Positions 23,017 to 34,030 of a stretch of 64,000 bases of DNA are shown piece by piece; position 1 is the first letter of the stretch; every line of letters begins with the position of its first letter. The translations under genes were made by a program, and so were the position numbers. The notes under the pieces were generated by a model that was not told the DNA's origin, did no database searches, and saw only the letters and a list, made by a program, of their open reading frames with translations. The stretch is from Falciphora oryzae (lineage: Eukaryota; Ascomycota; Sordariomycetes; Magnaporthales; Magnaporthaceae), in assembly GCA_000733355.1 (NCBI GenBank), contig JNVV01000020.1:497003-561002 (forward strand), written 5' to 3'.

Positions 23017-25452
23017 ATGACGGCTGTCGCGAGTCCTCCCAGTTTCGCCAACATCAATCGGCCAGCATGGGGGTTAAATGGTAACTCGTCCCTGCACGCG
23101 ACGAACCCGCACCACCCCGACGACGCGCGAAGCATGTTCACGCCAAGGAAACCCCTCCAGCGCACAAACTCGTCGTCGTCCGTGGCGAGCAACTCATCCA
23201 TATCATCGTCGACCGGCACCATCGTCAACGGCGGCCACGCCAACGGCGCGTCGGCCGCGAACGGCGACGCCAACGGCCTGTTCAAGAGGCGAGGGCAGCC
23301 GCAGCAGAAGGGGCAATGGTCCCAGCCGCAGTCTGTCCTCAAACCTGACGGGGCTGATTTCTCAAGACCGCCCGGCAACAGATCGCTGCAGTCCAACGGC
23401 AATACCGCCCCATCCCCGATGCATCAGGGCGCCATGATGATGGGCCCGCAGGGCCAGGTCGCCCAGCAGGGCGCCATATCGAGGCCCGTCGGCGATCCCA
23501 TGGGCGGCATGCAGCCCGCGCTATATCTCCTCTCCCTCAACGGCACCTTTGAGCGGAAGACCATCTCGGTCCCCTACTATCCAGATACGCTCCGCATCGG
23601 CCGACAGACCAACGCGAGGACCGTCCCAACCCCCGTCAACGGCTACTTTGACAGCAAGGTGCTGTCGAGGCAGCATGCCGAAATCTACGCAGATCGCTCT
23701 GGAAAGATCTGGATCCGCGACGTCAAGTCTTCCAACGGCACCTTTGTCAACGGGACGCGTCTGTCGCAGGAGAACCGCGAGTCGGAGCCCCACGAGTTGC
23801 AAACCCAGGACCATCTCGAGCTCGGCATTGATATTGTCAATGAGGACCAGAAGTCCGTTGTGCATCACAAGGTTGCCGCTAAAGTCGAGCACGCCGGGTT
23901 CCTCAACCCCTCCCATAGCATCATGGACATGAGTTTTGGGGACATCGACCCCACCGGAGGTCAGATGATGCTGGCCCAGATGGGGGGAATGCAAGCCAGG
24001 GGCCGGAACGGCAACCAGCCGCAGATGGGGAACAACGTCCGCATGCCCCCCGCGGCGGGTGCGCCTGGCGCACAGCAGAACGGCCTGCTGCCACGAAATG
24101 GGATGTGGATGAGCCAGCCATCTACCGAAGCCATCGTCAAGAAGTTACACGTAAGTGATGACCGGGGGGGTTTCTCTTTGTATCTTGCCTCAGGAGGCAT
24201 TCTCATCTAACTCTTGCCGTGTGATTTGTAGCAAGAGATGCGTGCGGCCAAACTACAGGCCAACGACCTACAGCGGACGGCACACTTTCTTGATGCCCTC
24301 ATGGGCAAAGAGGATGTTAGGATGACCGACCGCCCCGAGGCCCAGGAGCCCACGAAGCAACACGCCGTCAACGGCGGCATGTTCCGATCTGAGGTCTCCA
24401 AGGCGCGATTTTCCGACCCGCCAGCTCCCCCGCCCCAACAGCCGCTCCCCGAGAAGCCAGACGTCGCGCGGCCTAACGGGGATGCGCCGCCGCTGAAACG
24501 CGGCGCGACGGAACGACCCAAGTCACAAAGCTCTCCTATCCGACAGGACAACCTCAGTCACATTTTACAGTTGACCGAGACACTCAACTTCGCCAAGAAA
24601 GAAATCGAGGTCCAGGGCGCTCGCATACGAGATCTCGAGATGATTGTTCAGAAGGAGCGTGAGAGTCGGGAAAGTGCCGAGGTCCTTGTCAGGAAGCTGG
24701 AGGATGCTGCCATGGCCCATACCAACGGTGTGGCCAAGGCGAATCTTCAGGAGAACCTGCTGGCAGAGGCTTTCGAGCTCCCGACCGAGGCACCGACCCC
24801 TTCCGCAACATCCTCGACACAGGCAACACAACAAGACGCTTCTCAGGTGGCCTCACAGATTCCCGACTCTGCGGCCGCCGATGCTGCGGCCGAGGCCGCG
24901 TCCAAGCTGCAGGCCAAATTGGACGCGATTGTCAAGGAGATGAGGGATCTCAGGGAAGACCTCGAAGCACAGCGGAAGCGCGCGGAAGAGGCCGAGGCTG
25001 AGCGGGACGTCGACCGCAAGTCTCTAGCCGAGATGATTTTGCAGCTTCGGCAGAGAGACGAGGAGATCAAGAGGCTGTCCGAGGCGCCCAAGGCACGGTC
25101 TCGATCCGGCCGGCGCAGGGATCGAAACGACACAATCACGGAGCACATCAAACCTAAGCCGTTCATTGGCTCCTTCCCCGAGACGCCGACCACTACAGGT
25201 ATCCCAGAGCATATGGAGAGCACGGTGCTGGTGCCCTCGGAATCGGAGAAGACGAGTGCAGACCTCCCCGAGGGCAAACCTACGCTGTCGAGATCCAGCA
25301 CGATAACGCCGCTGTCGAGCTCGCTCCACTCGCGGGAGACGGCGGCCGTCCAGGCGGCGCCCTATGCGTCCATGCTGGGCGTTGTACTGCTCGGAGTCGG
25401 GCTGATGGCGTGGATAAACGGATGGCAACCCCAGCCGCAGCTCGACCGATAA
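23017..25452 (+). CDS. ham-4: PRO45/HAM-4 (SLMAP/Far10 homologue), STRIPAK complex subunit
   Basis: Two exons, 23017-24150 and 24232-25452, with an 81-nt GTAAGT…TTTGTAG intron, give 784 residues. The N-terminal 170 residues are disordered (Ser/Asn/Gln/Met-rich). An FHA domain follows at roughly 170-290 with the phosphothreonine-binding signature LRIGRQT…LSRQHAEIY…SSNGTFVNG. Next come a coiled-coil region (about 490-530 and 600-690) and a single hydrophobic tail segment near the end (MLGVVLLGVGLMAWI) before a short polar tail. FHA plus coiled coil plus C-terminal tail anchor is the SLMAP/Far9-Far10 architecture. In Sordaria (PRO45) and Neurospora (HAM-4) it is a STRIPAK subunit at the nuclear envelope, ER and mitochondria, needed for hyphal fusion and sexual development. 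The match in architecture and FHA sequence makes this identification firm. Confidence 0.93.
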
Positions 25453-28100
25453 GGGAGATGCTTGCGACTGTCCTACATGCCTCTTCTCCTGACTCCTTGT
25501 TTACCATCCTCTCTTAATAATGGGCGATACAGGACTCGCCTTTTAGACACCAGCGAGGCCCTAATCCCCACCACCCCTCCCATACACATGTTCCCACCAC
25601 CTCACACGCCGCCCCAGACAACTCGAGTCTGGCCGACCTCCCTCTACCCTAGCTGACCTACTTACTACGGACCGGCTTTATGGATCGGGCCCTGGGTACA
25701 TACGACTCTTGGACGACGCGCATTAGAACGGCTTCGGAACGAACTATCACGCCCTGCATGCAGGATATCCGGACCAACGGTCCCCCCCCTTCCCTATGTA
25801 TCTACTACTATACGGCGGTCGCTCAGCATTTCCTTTAAGTTTTTTGTCTTTGCTTTTAGTTTCATTTGTTTGTCTTTTATCGCTTCCCTTTGTCAGCTTC
25901 TCTCTTCATCTTAGCCTCGAGCGTTTATTCTCTTGACCCTCCAGCGGCATGGAAGTCCCCTCGCTTGTGTATTCAAAACCTTGTACCAGTGAATAATGGA
26001 TGAAAATCGGCCCAAGAAAAACCGGGGCTCTTTTGGCTTTGGGCTCATTTTACGTATTTCCACGCCCGCCCGTGTCTCTGCCCATCGGTTCCCTGCTCGC
26101 ATTAAACGCAATGCTTGGCTTCCTTAACCCTGCGCTGTTTTTGGCATTTGGCATTTCGGCGCTTTTGCGGTGCGTGGGATGGCAGACTGATAGGGAAATC
26201 GCATTGGGTTACCCCATCTCGACAGGATACCAGTCCTCTTATGTGAACGCAAAACCAGAGTACCTTGACCACTCATATCCCCGTCCAGCTCCTTTCCCTG
26301 CGCGCGTATCTTTTGCGCCGCCGCATTCATGTTATCTTTGGGTCATGTGGAGGCTCGTCCACTTTGGAGGGAGAGACGACGGTGCCCGCAACCGAGCCCA
26401 GCAGCTTCGCCGAGCCTTCGCCTGGTAGTCACAGCGATGCCGGTGTAGGCAGACCGGACCGGAGGTGATGAGGATCTCGATGTGCGTCCGGCATCGGCTG
26501 GCCGAGGGCTTATCCATTCTTTTGGTTGTTTGCTGCAATCTGCCCTGACGTCAATTACCTAAGACCCAAAAACCCGATCAGAAGAAATCAATCGCCGAGC
26601 AAAGTGGGACATTTGTTTTGTGTCCATGCTTATCATTGTGCTTCCCAGTATTCAATGGGGCACATACGGGGCTGGGGGAGCAAGCACGATGATAAACCTG
26701 TATGTGCCCCATATGGATCTGCCGTGCTGTGTTGGCTTTCTCGCATCTGCAAGTGTTCATGTTCCACCTATTGCCCAGGGGGTCCTTTCAAGATATCAAT
26801 TCGTGCCAGGGCTTATCAGCTGACGAGAACCGCCAAGGGTGCGATTACAATTGAGCCATGCATGAGTCGTGCGATGACCCCTTTTTTCTTGTTCTGGACG
26901 TCTTCCTTCCCGTCGGGAATTGTTGCCTCCTGTGCGATCGAGACAGGGCAATGAGACGTCACGGAAAACCCGTCGCAAGCGCCCGCCTCACGATTTGAAC
27001 AGACGGCCCCTAGCCTGGGTACCGGCAGCCACTCGTCGATTTCCGATGCTCCGTGGGGGTGCTTCGATGTTCGGGGTAAGGAGATTCGCACGACTAATGC
27101 CAAGTCCACGATCGGCTTTTCCATTGGGTCTGGAATTCCGGGGTGCTTTGTGTGTTTTGCGCTGCTCCATCGTCCGTGATACATATACCCCTTGTCCCCA
27201 TGGCTGACAGGGCTTGGAACGAACGAACTGGCAGAAGGAGGGGTTGGGACATGGAATAAGTGGGGGAGGATCAGTTTGAAAGGCCGAGGTGAACAACCGG
27301 TTCAACTGTACCAACTGCCTGGATGACGAGCCGCTTATTGTTGTCCGCCCAATGGGGCTGGATTTAATATCTCCACAGGAGTCCTGCCATCCCAAGAGAA
27401 GCCGATCCGAACACAGAAATACAACGCCAGGTTGAAGGAGGGGCGGGCGGGTTGGACTTACCTATAGCAGGATAGCAGGAGATAAGGCCGGGAATCTGCC
27501 GGGTGTATGTTGATGGAGTTCTGCCCGAGGCTCGGAGTGGATTCCCGGGCGGATTTGGGGGTCACCCACTCACATACTACGTAGTACTTGCTGCGGCAGG
27601 GAGATATTTGGGGGGTTCTCGGGACATTTTTGAACCGTGGGACAGGTCACTGACACCCCGAGCCCCGGCAAACAGGGCCGATTTAGGAAAGAAGTCGTGG
27701 GCTGGGGAGGTGATCTTCTTCCATAATGGATACCTATTGCTCCGCATTTCCTCGAGTTGCCCGATTTCTGGGTGCTGGGCCGGCCGTGGGGTTGCGGGCA
27801 TATATGTAATGTCCATGGAGCCCGCCTCGGAATATGCCTCAAACCTCGTCGTGCTTTTCGGTGGGACGCGCCCAGACGTCGACGTGAAACTAGCAAAACG
27901 GGGAGACTTGCCATTTGTCTCTTTTCGTTGCTTCTTCCTTCCTGTTCCCTGACTAGAAGATTATCGGGAAACTCGTAACCGGTGCCTGGGCGGGCCAGTA
28001 CGTTTGCGCGCGACACGCGTGCCACCTACCCCTGAATCCAGGAAGCTCCATCTCTCGAAGCTGCTGCTCTCCGCCTCGGCTGGGCAGCCGGTAATCAGCG
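25453..28100. other. Intergenic region
   Basis: About 2.6 kb between two plus-strand genes. It contains the probable 3' UTR of the PRO45/HAM-4 gene (to about 25.9 kb) and the promoter of the second Zn2Cys6 gene. A 13-bp inverted repeat (26655-26667 and 26700-26712) is the only distinct structure noticed. No convincing coding frame was seen. Confidence 0.5.
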
Positions 28101-30780
28101 ATGTCCCCCTCCGGCTCTGCGTTTCTGTACGAGCCAATGCTCACCCCGCCCGAGGAGCCGCCACCGAAGCGCCAGAAGACGCTGGCGTGTCTTCGTTGTC
28201 GGCGCAGAAAGGTGAGCAAAGCACCCACCTACCTATAAACGCACGCGCTCTGCTTCGTATCCTTTCTGACCACTCAGAGCTGCAATAGCAAAAATGTGAC
28301 GAGCAGAGGCCGTGTGCCAACTGCGCGAAGTCTCACGAGACCTGCTGCGAGGTGGTCCCTCGCCTGGCCGTCGTGAACAAGTGAGCAGTTCTTTGCGAGA
28401 GCCCAACTGGTCGCTACCTCTAAAGCAGAGGGTAGAGTATATCTGACCCTCGAACAGCATCGTGCCCATGCCACAAATGCAGTCACTCGCCTCCCCAGTG
28501 GACCTGTGCGCACTCGAGGAGCGCGTGGCCCGGCTCGAAAAGTCCCAGATCCGCAGCCAGCGGCAGTGGCACCGCAGAAGCGACAGCAGCAGCAGCAGCA
28601 GTAGCAGCAGCCATGGCGCAGCCGGCACCAACGGGCACTACGGCCCGCTGGACCGTCGTACGGGGCTGTACCGCCAGCAGGTCTTCTCCCCGGAGGCCGT
28701 TCCCCTACACGGCGCCCCCACGACAGCGGCAGGACCGAACTTCAACCACTGGAGCGAGTCGCCGGTGCTGAGCGGCCCGACCTGGCAGCAGCAGCAGATG
28801 GGACCATACAGCTCCCCTCCGCCATCCGGTGGCGGCCTAGCGACGGGCAGCGCCCCCGCCATCGGGTTGCTGGCGACATTTGCGCGCTCCGATACCTCCA
28901 CGCAAGGCTCGACTACGAGTAGCGGCGGCATCCCACCGCCAACAATAGACCGGACCACCGAGCGCGCCCTCTTCAACATCTACCGGGCCCGCGTGCACTC
29001 GCGCTTCGCCTTCCTGCGCCTCGACACGCTGGAGGACCTTGCGCCATCATCACAGCAGCAGCAGCCCTGGATGGGCTTCTTCACCAACATGATATACAGC
29101 ATCGGGCTGCTGCTCAACCAGCAGTACCAGCACCAGCACCAGCACTTCTACCGCCTCGCCGTGACGCGCCACCTCAGCGCCGTCTTCGCGCACCCGGACC
29201 GCGTCCTGCACGCGCAGGCGCACCTGCTGCTGGCCATGCACGCGCTGCACTCGCCGTCGACGGAGCGCCTCGTCAGCGTGGCTGGGGCTACTGTGCGGTA
29301 CTGCGTCATGGCGGGGCTGCACCTCGAGCCCGAAGAAGAGGAAGACGGGGAAAAAGAGGATCCGGTCGGGACGCAGGTCCGAAGGCGCGTGTTCTGGTCC
29401 GCGTACGCGCTTGATAGGGCCGTGGGCGCGGCGTTTGACCTGCCGACTGCCGTGCCGGATGGGCAGGTCACGACGGAGATGCATGCGGGTGTTGAGGATG
29501 GGGTGCTGGAGGGTTGGTGCGCTGGGGCTGGGGAGGTGGGAGGGTCGTCGTCCGAGGTGCTATCGCCTGCTGCTACCGGCAGCAAGTCGTCGAGCACCGG
29601 CAGCAATGGTCCTGTGTCGACGGCGCTGCAGCTCGTTCGGTGTCTGAGGATCCAAAGCGAGGTGCTTGATGCTAGGTTGCGTCGTCGTGAGGAGGACGAA
29701 GATCAGGAGGCGAGGAACAGATGGGGAATGCGAATCGTCGATGACCTCGAGGCCTGGAGGCAGGGCTGTGCCACCGAGGATATGCCTCTGTGGCTGCTGT
29801 CCGCTCGCGATGCCAGTCTGGCCATGCTGCTGGGACTGGTGCCTTCATCCACCGCTAGCAACCGCAGCAGCCACGACCCTGGTGAGGACAGCAACGTCGA
29901 CGACGAGACGCATACGGCGCCAGACGGTGCAGAAGAAACAACGACCACCGACGATCCGGCGGCCACGACCAAACCCCTAAGCTCCTCATCTCCGACCACC
30001 TCGCTCGACCGCCTAGCCCTCGAAGCGTGCGCGCGCGCCTGCATGGACCACCGCCAGCAAAACCGAAACAACGACGATAACAGGACAGGCGGCGACTCCT
30101 GGCTGGCACTAATCACGCAGTTCGAGTGCGGCGTGGCCCTCTTGCACGCAACCGCGTTCCCTCCCACATTGTCAGACTCCACCATCCCGGCCGCCATCCC
30201 AGCCATCCGGGCCTGCGGCGCCACCCTCTCGACCCTGGCCGAGCGCTGGCCGCAGAGCCGGTGCCTGCGCGACGTCTTTGCCGCCCTGGCCGCCGAGGTT
30301 GGGGTCCCCATAGACAAGCACGGCAGCAGCGACCGTGGGCAGACGCGGAAGCGGAAGCGGGTCAAGCTGGAGTCGCCGCACATCGCCCCAGCAGCAGCAG
30401 CAGAAACGCGTGACGGGGCGGGGTCAGGCCCCAAGAAGGCCGTCCTGGCCCAGCTCCCCGCAGTGACCGCCATCGTCGTGCACCGGCCGACGCTGAGGAT
30501 GGTGCGAGACCTGGCCACCAGGGAGTTTTCCGGGTGTCCGCTGGGGCTGTCAGACGAGGTCGAGGGCGACCTGACGGACGAGGAGGAGGGTGGGAAGGAG
30601 GAGAAGAACGCAGACAGTGAGGACGGGGTTGAAATATATAACGCCCTCACCCCGGCCTTCTTCCTGCCCGAGCCGGCGCCGGCGAAGCGAGACTCCCGCT
30701 ATGATTATCTTGACTTTGGCGAGCCCGACGACACGAGGCCCTGGTTCGACGATAGTCTTCTTTTTCGCGCATCTGCGTAG
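28101..30780 (+). CDS. Zn2Cys6 fungal-specific transcription factor (three exons)
   Basis: Exons 28101-28211, 28289-28380 and 28458-30780 (2526 nt, 841 residues); both introns are 77 nt. Intron 1 falls inside the zinc cluster after CLRCRRRK; exon 2 supplies QKCDEQRPCANCAKSHETC. The six cysteines are at about residues 30, 33, 40, 46, 49 and 56. After the cluster a short heptad (ALEERVARLEKS) is a likely dimerisation helix. A Ser/Gly-rich linker precedes the fungal transcription-factor regulatory domain (ALFNIYRARVHSRFAFLRLD…, RRRVFWSAYALDRAVGAAFDLP). The C-terminal third contains acidic and Thr/Ser-rich stretches and a basic KRKRVKLES. The target pathway is unknown. Its 3' end converges on the Rsm22 gene with 185 bp between stop codons. 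The regulator identity is firm, the specificity open. Confidence 0.92.
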
Positions 30781-30965
30781 TGTGGCTGTCAGCGGTATAG
30801 GTTGGGAGGGAGGAAGCGAGGAATTGGGTGGAAGCGAGGAATTGGGAGGAGGCAAGAGTACATACACATTCATCTGGCAGGTAGCTTATACCCACTCTGT
30901 TTATACACTATATTGAACATGACCTTTTTTATTGTACATCCATACATACATCATTCACCAACGTC

Positions 30966-33776
30966 TTACATCTCGTCACCAGGGTCCTCATCGCCCTTCC
31001 TCCGGCCGCCCTTCCCCTTCCGGACCCTAAGCGTCGGGCCATCCGCGCTCTCCTCGGCATCGAGCTCCGCCTGGATCGTATCGACCAGCTCCTTCTTGGC
31101 TGCGTCCCTGCCGCCCCTGGTCCTACGCTCGGCCGGCCGACGCAGGTTTCGGGGGATGCGCTCGGAGGCGCCCGCGATGGCGCCCGACGTGGCCAGCTCC
31201 ACGTCGACGACGCGCGGCTTGCGCTTGCCGCCACCGTACTCGCCGCTGCCCGCGTCCTCGAGCGCGCGCCGCGCCCGCACGCCGCCGTCGCCCTTGCCCG
31301 GGCCGAGCGGATTGGCCAGATCCGTGAGAAGCTCGGCGCCGGGTCGGCCGAGGCGCGGGGTGCGGGCCTCGCGCTGCTTGGCGCCCAGGGCCCAGAGGTC
31401 GCCCCAGCGGACCTTGCGGGCGTCGTGGTAGGCCTGCTTGCCGAGGGACTTGGGCACCGTCCAGCGCTCGAGCGCGCCCGCGGGCGTGCACACGTCCATG
31501 GTGACGTGGCCGCGGCCTTTGAGCGGCGGCCGGATGTTGCGGGGCAGCGAGAGCATCGAGGGCCGCTGCGGCACCCCGTCGTTGCCCACCTCCGTCTCGG
31601 CTTCTTCAGAGTCGCCGTAACCCCGGTGCGCGCGGTCCGCCGCGTCCTTGCCCTGCCAAGGACCAGCAGGGTCACCGATAGCGTCGGCGGGGCCGCGGGG
31701 GTCGCGGTGGCCACCACGACGGAGGGCGAGATAGCTGAAGCTGACGTCCTCGTGGTTGGCGTGACTCTCGCCCAGGATGCGTTGGAAGAAGGGCGGGCGG
31801 ATGAAGCGCTGGCCAAAGTGGCAGAAGTCCTTGCGGCCGTGCGTGTAGCCCGGGCGAGGGTACATGGGGCACTTGGTGTGGTTGGTGCAGGGGGCGATGA
31901 TCATGCCAGGCTCCTTGATACGCCGTACGGTTTTGCGCTTATTGCCAGTGCCGTCATCCTCGGGATCGATCAGGTCCTCTGGATTGTACTTTTCACCAGG
32001 CACGACGATGAACTCGTCCAGCATCCTCTGGCGCACATCGGCGACGGCCTCAAACCCACGGGGGTGGCCCTTCTCTAGCACCACCAAGACGCCGCCGTCG
32101 GGGTTCAGGTGAGCCCAGAGGTTGTCAATGAGTTCTTTTCTCTTGTACTGCTTCGCCTGGGCCATCAGCATATGCGACACGATGATGAAATCGTACGTCT
32201 TCCTCTGCTTGGGCTCTGCCGGCGCGTCAAGCTGCCTCTCGACATTTTCAGCCGAGTGCAGGTAGTCAGGGAGCCGCGGGAGGAAGGTCGTGTTCTCAAG
32301 CAGGGTCGAGACACGATGCCGGAGGAAGTTGCTGCCAACGAGCACAGTCCTCTTCCCCAGCGGAGCCTCGGTATCTGTCGGTGCTTCTCCCTCGGATTTC
32401 ATTGCCTCCCACTCAGCCCGCACGACATGCTGCCACGCGAGCATGGAGGCTCCGGCCGAGCCAGCGTCCAGGACGCGCGGGCCCAAGCCGTCGTTCTTGC
32501 GCAGGAGCCCCCTGAGCCACTCAGTGCCGAGCCTCTTGCGCACCTCAACCAGGATACTAGTCGCAGTAGCGTAGACAGTCGGCAGGACTGTGGCGATGTA
32601 CGCATCCGCCTCGATCTCGGACATGTGCCCCTGAGTGGCCTGCAACGCGATGCCGATCTGCTTCACGTTGAGCATGTTGTGTGGGGTCCGGGCCGAGAAT
32701 GGTAGGCCCCTGCCGCCAAAAGCCGCCTCAGCACCCTCCCTGAGGTGGGTCGGATCCGTCCTCTTCAGAAGCTCTGTGATGGGCTCCACAAAGTCCTCCT
32801 TGGGGATCTGGATGGTGGCCGGGCTGGTGCGGAATCTGCCTTCAACAGTGAGCTCATGAAGCTTGACACCGTCGTCAAACTGTTCCCACTCCTCCACAAT
32901 CTGGTCCCGGTACGCCAACCTCTCCAGCTCTTCTTGGCTGAGCTCTGCGGCTTCGATCTTCTCCTTTTTGGACTCGGCTTCCTGGGTTTCGGCCTCGGCG
33001 GCGCGCTGTCGCTCCTCCTCTTCTATCGCCTGCAAGCTCGCGGCCTCGAAGTCTGCCTTGAGCTTCAGCAGTGCGTCATACTCACGCTGGTTCTTTGCGA
33101 CGACATCCAGGTAGTCCAGTCTAGGGTCGGTCGGCAGATCATCTCTGATTGCCTCTGCGCCCTGAATTGCGGCCTCTTCAGCCTCTAGTTCCGCCTCTTC
33201 TGCCTCCATGTATGCCTCCTCATCCTCCGGATCAAATTCTTGGTCTTCCTCGAACGCCTCGGGGTTTGTGGACGGGTCGTAGTCGTACTCGACCTCCTCT
33301 AGTGTCCCGTTCGGCGCTTCTCTGAGGAGAGTAGGTCCGCTGTTCTCGTTTTTGAAGGGAATACCGACATCTTGAGGAGTGGTCTCTCGTAGCGGGGCTC
33401 CGAACAGCCTCTCGTAGACCTTGTACTCCTCGGGCGAGAGGTAGTCCTTGGGAAGGGTGTCTCCAAAGAGGGCCTTGGCCTGGCGAACTATAGTCTCGAT
33501 GTCCTTTTGGTTCTGGGCGCCCTCGGGGGTAGCCTCCTGTGCAGACGCCTTGGCCGTGGAGAAGGCTCGGTGTTGGGCCGGCTGGGAGGGTTTACGGCTT
33601 CTCGAGGCATGGAACGATCGAAGTGGCGCGAACCCCGCGTGGGCTGGGGCTCTCCGCACAGCTGAGGGGCCGACAAAGCCATACTCGAAGAGGTGCAGCA
33701 GGTCCTGTCTGCATCGGGAGCAGGGACCTCCAATCCTCCGTGCTGTCAGCATCTTGATTGATCGCAGCGCCGCCAA
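30966..33776 (-). CDS. rsm22: Mitochondrial ribosome small-subunit assembly factor Rsm22/METTL17-like methyltransferase
   Basis: A single uninterrupted frame of 936 residues. The N-terminus is Arg/Ser/Ala-rich with few acids (LTARRIGGPCSRCR…RRAPAHAG…SFHASRSRKPSQPAQHRAFS), a typical mitochondrial targeting sequence. A very acidic coiled region follows (about 150-290, EEAEL/EEAAI repeats). The Rsm22 methyltransferase-like core (about 300-680) includes GPRVLDAGSAGASMLAW, a SAM-binding-like loop, and NLWAHLNPDGGVLVVLEKG. The signature PCTNHTKCPMY…KDFCHFGQRF supplies Cys residues that in METTL17/Rsm22 proteins bind an Fe-S cluster. The C-terminal 250 residues are a basic extension. The protein is expected in the mitochondrial matrix on the small-subunit precursor. 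The first Met is at 33776; a second at 33752 could be the real start. Confidence 0.93.
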   Translation of the reverse strand: MAALRSIKMLTARRIGGPCSRCRQDLLHLFEYGFVGPSAVRRAPAHAGFAPLRSFHASRSRKPSQPAQHRAFSTAKASAQEATPEGAQNQKDIETIVRQAKALFGDTLPKDYLSPEEYKVYERLFGAPLRETTPQDVGIPFKNENSGPTLLREAPNGTLEEVEYDYDPSTNPEAFEEDQEFDPEDEEAYMEAEEAELEAEEAAIQGAEAIRDDLPTDPRLDYLDVVAKNQREYDALLKLKADFEAASLQAIEEEERQRAAEAETQEAESKKEKIEAAELSQEELERLAYRDQIVEEWEQFDDGVKLHELTVEGRFRTSPATIQIPKEDFVEPITELLKRTDPTHLREGAEAAFGGRGLPFSARTPHNMLNVKQIGIALQATQGHMSEIEADAYIATVLPTVYATATSILVEVRKRLGTEWLRGLLRKNDGLGPRVLDAGSAGASMLAWQHVVRAEWEAMKSEGEAPTDTEAPLGKRTVLVGSNFLRHRVSTLLENTTFLPRLPDYLHSAENVERQLDAPAEPKQRKTYDFIIVSHMLMAQAKQYKRKELIDNLWAHLNPDGGVLVVLEKGHPRGFEAVADVRQRMLDEFIVVPGEKYNPEDLIDPEDDGTGNKRKTVRRIKEPGMIIAPCTNHTKCPMYPRPGYTHGRKDFCHFGQRFIRPPFFQRILGESHANHEDVSFSYLALRRGGHRDPRGPADAIGDPAGPWQGKDAADRAHRGYGDSEEAETEVGNDGVPQRPSMLSLPRNIRPPLKGRGHVTMDVCTPAGALERWTVPKSLGKQAYHDARKVRWGDLWALGAKQREARTPRLGRPGAELLTDLANPLGPGKGDGGVRARRALEDAGSGEYGGGKRKPRVVDVELATSGAIAGASERIPRNLRRPAERRTRGGRDAAKKELVDTIQAELDAEESADGPTLRVRKGKGGRRKGDEDPGDEM

Positions 33777-34026
33777 GTGTTTTGCAACGGGCTGCCCGAA
33801 GGACCTCGATACAGGAAATCCTGATTTTCTCTTGAGCAGCGCAATCGCGGAGCTCTCTGACGAGCCAGAAGCGGCCCCACACTGGAATCAAATGGGGAAA
33901 TTTTCATTGGCCGAAGCTCAGCTGCAGGGGTCAAGCTCAACACGTGCAGCATCACACTTAACGGCGCCCGAATAATTGGAACCCCATTACCCATGGTCTC
34001 TTTTACTGGATCCTAAAGAAAATAGC
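33777..34026. promoter_or_regulatory. Short upstream region of rsm22
   Basis: About 250 bp between the rsm22 start and the target-site duplication of a 1.7-kb transposable element. Any rsm22 promoter elements upstream of this point have been displaced by the insertion. No defined motif was recognised. Confidence 0.4.
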
Positions 34027-34030
34027 TTAG

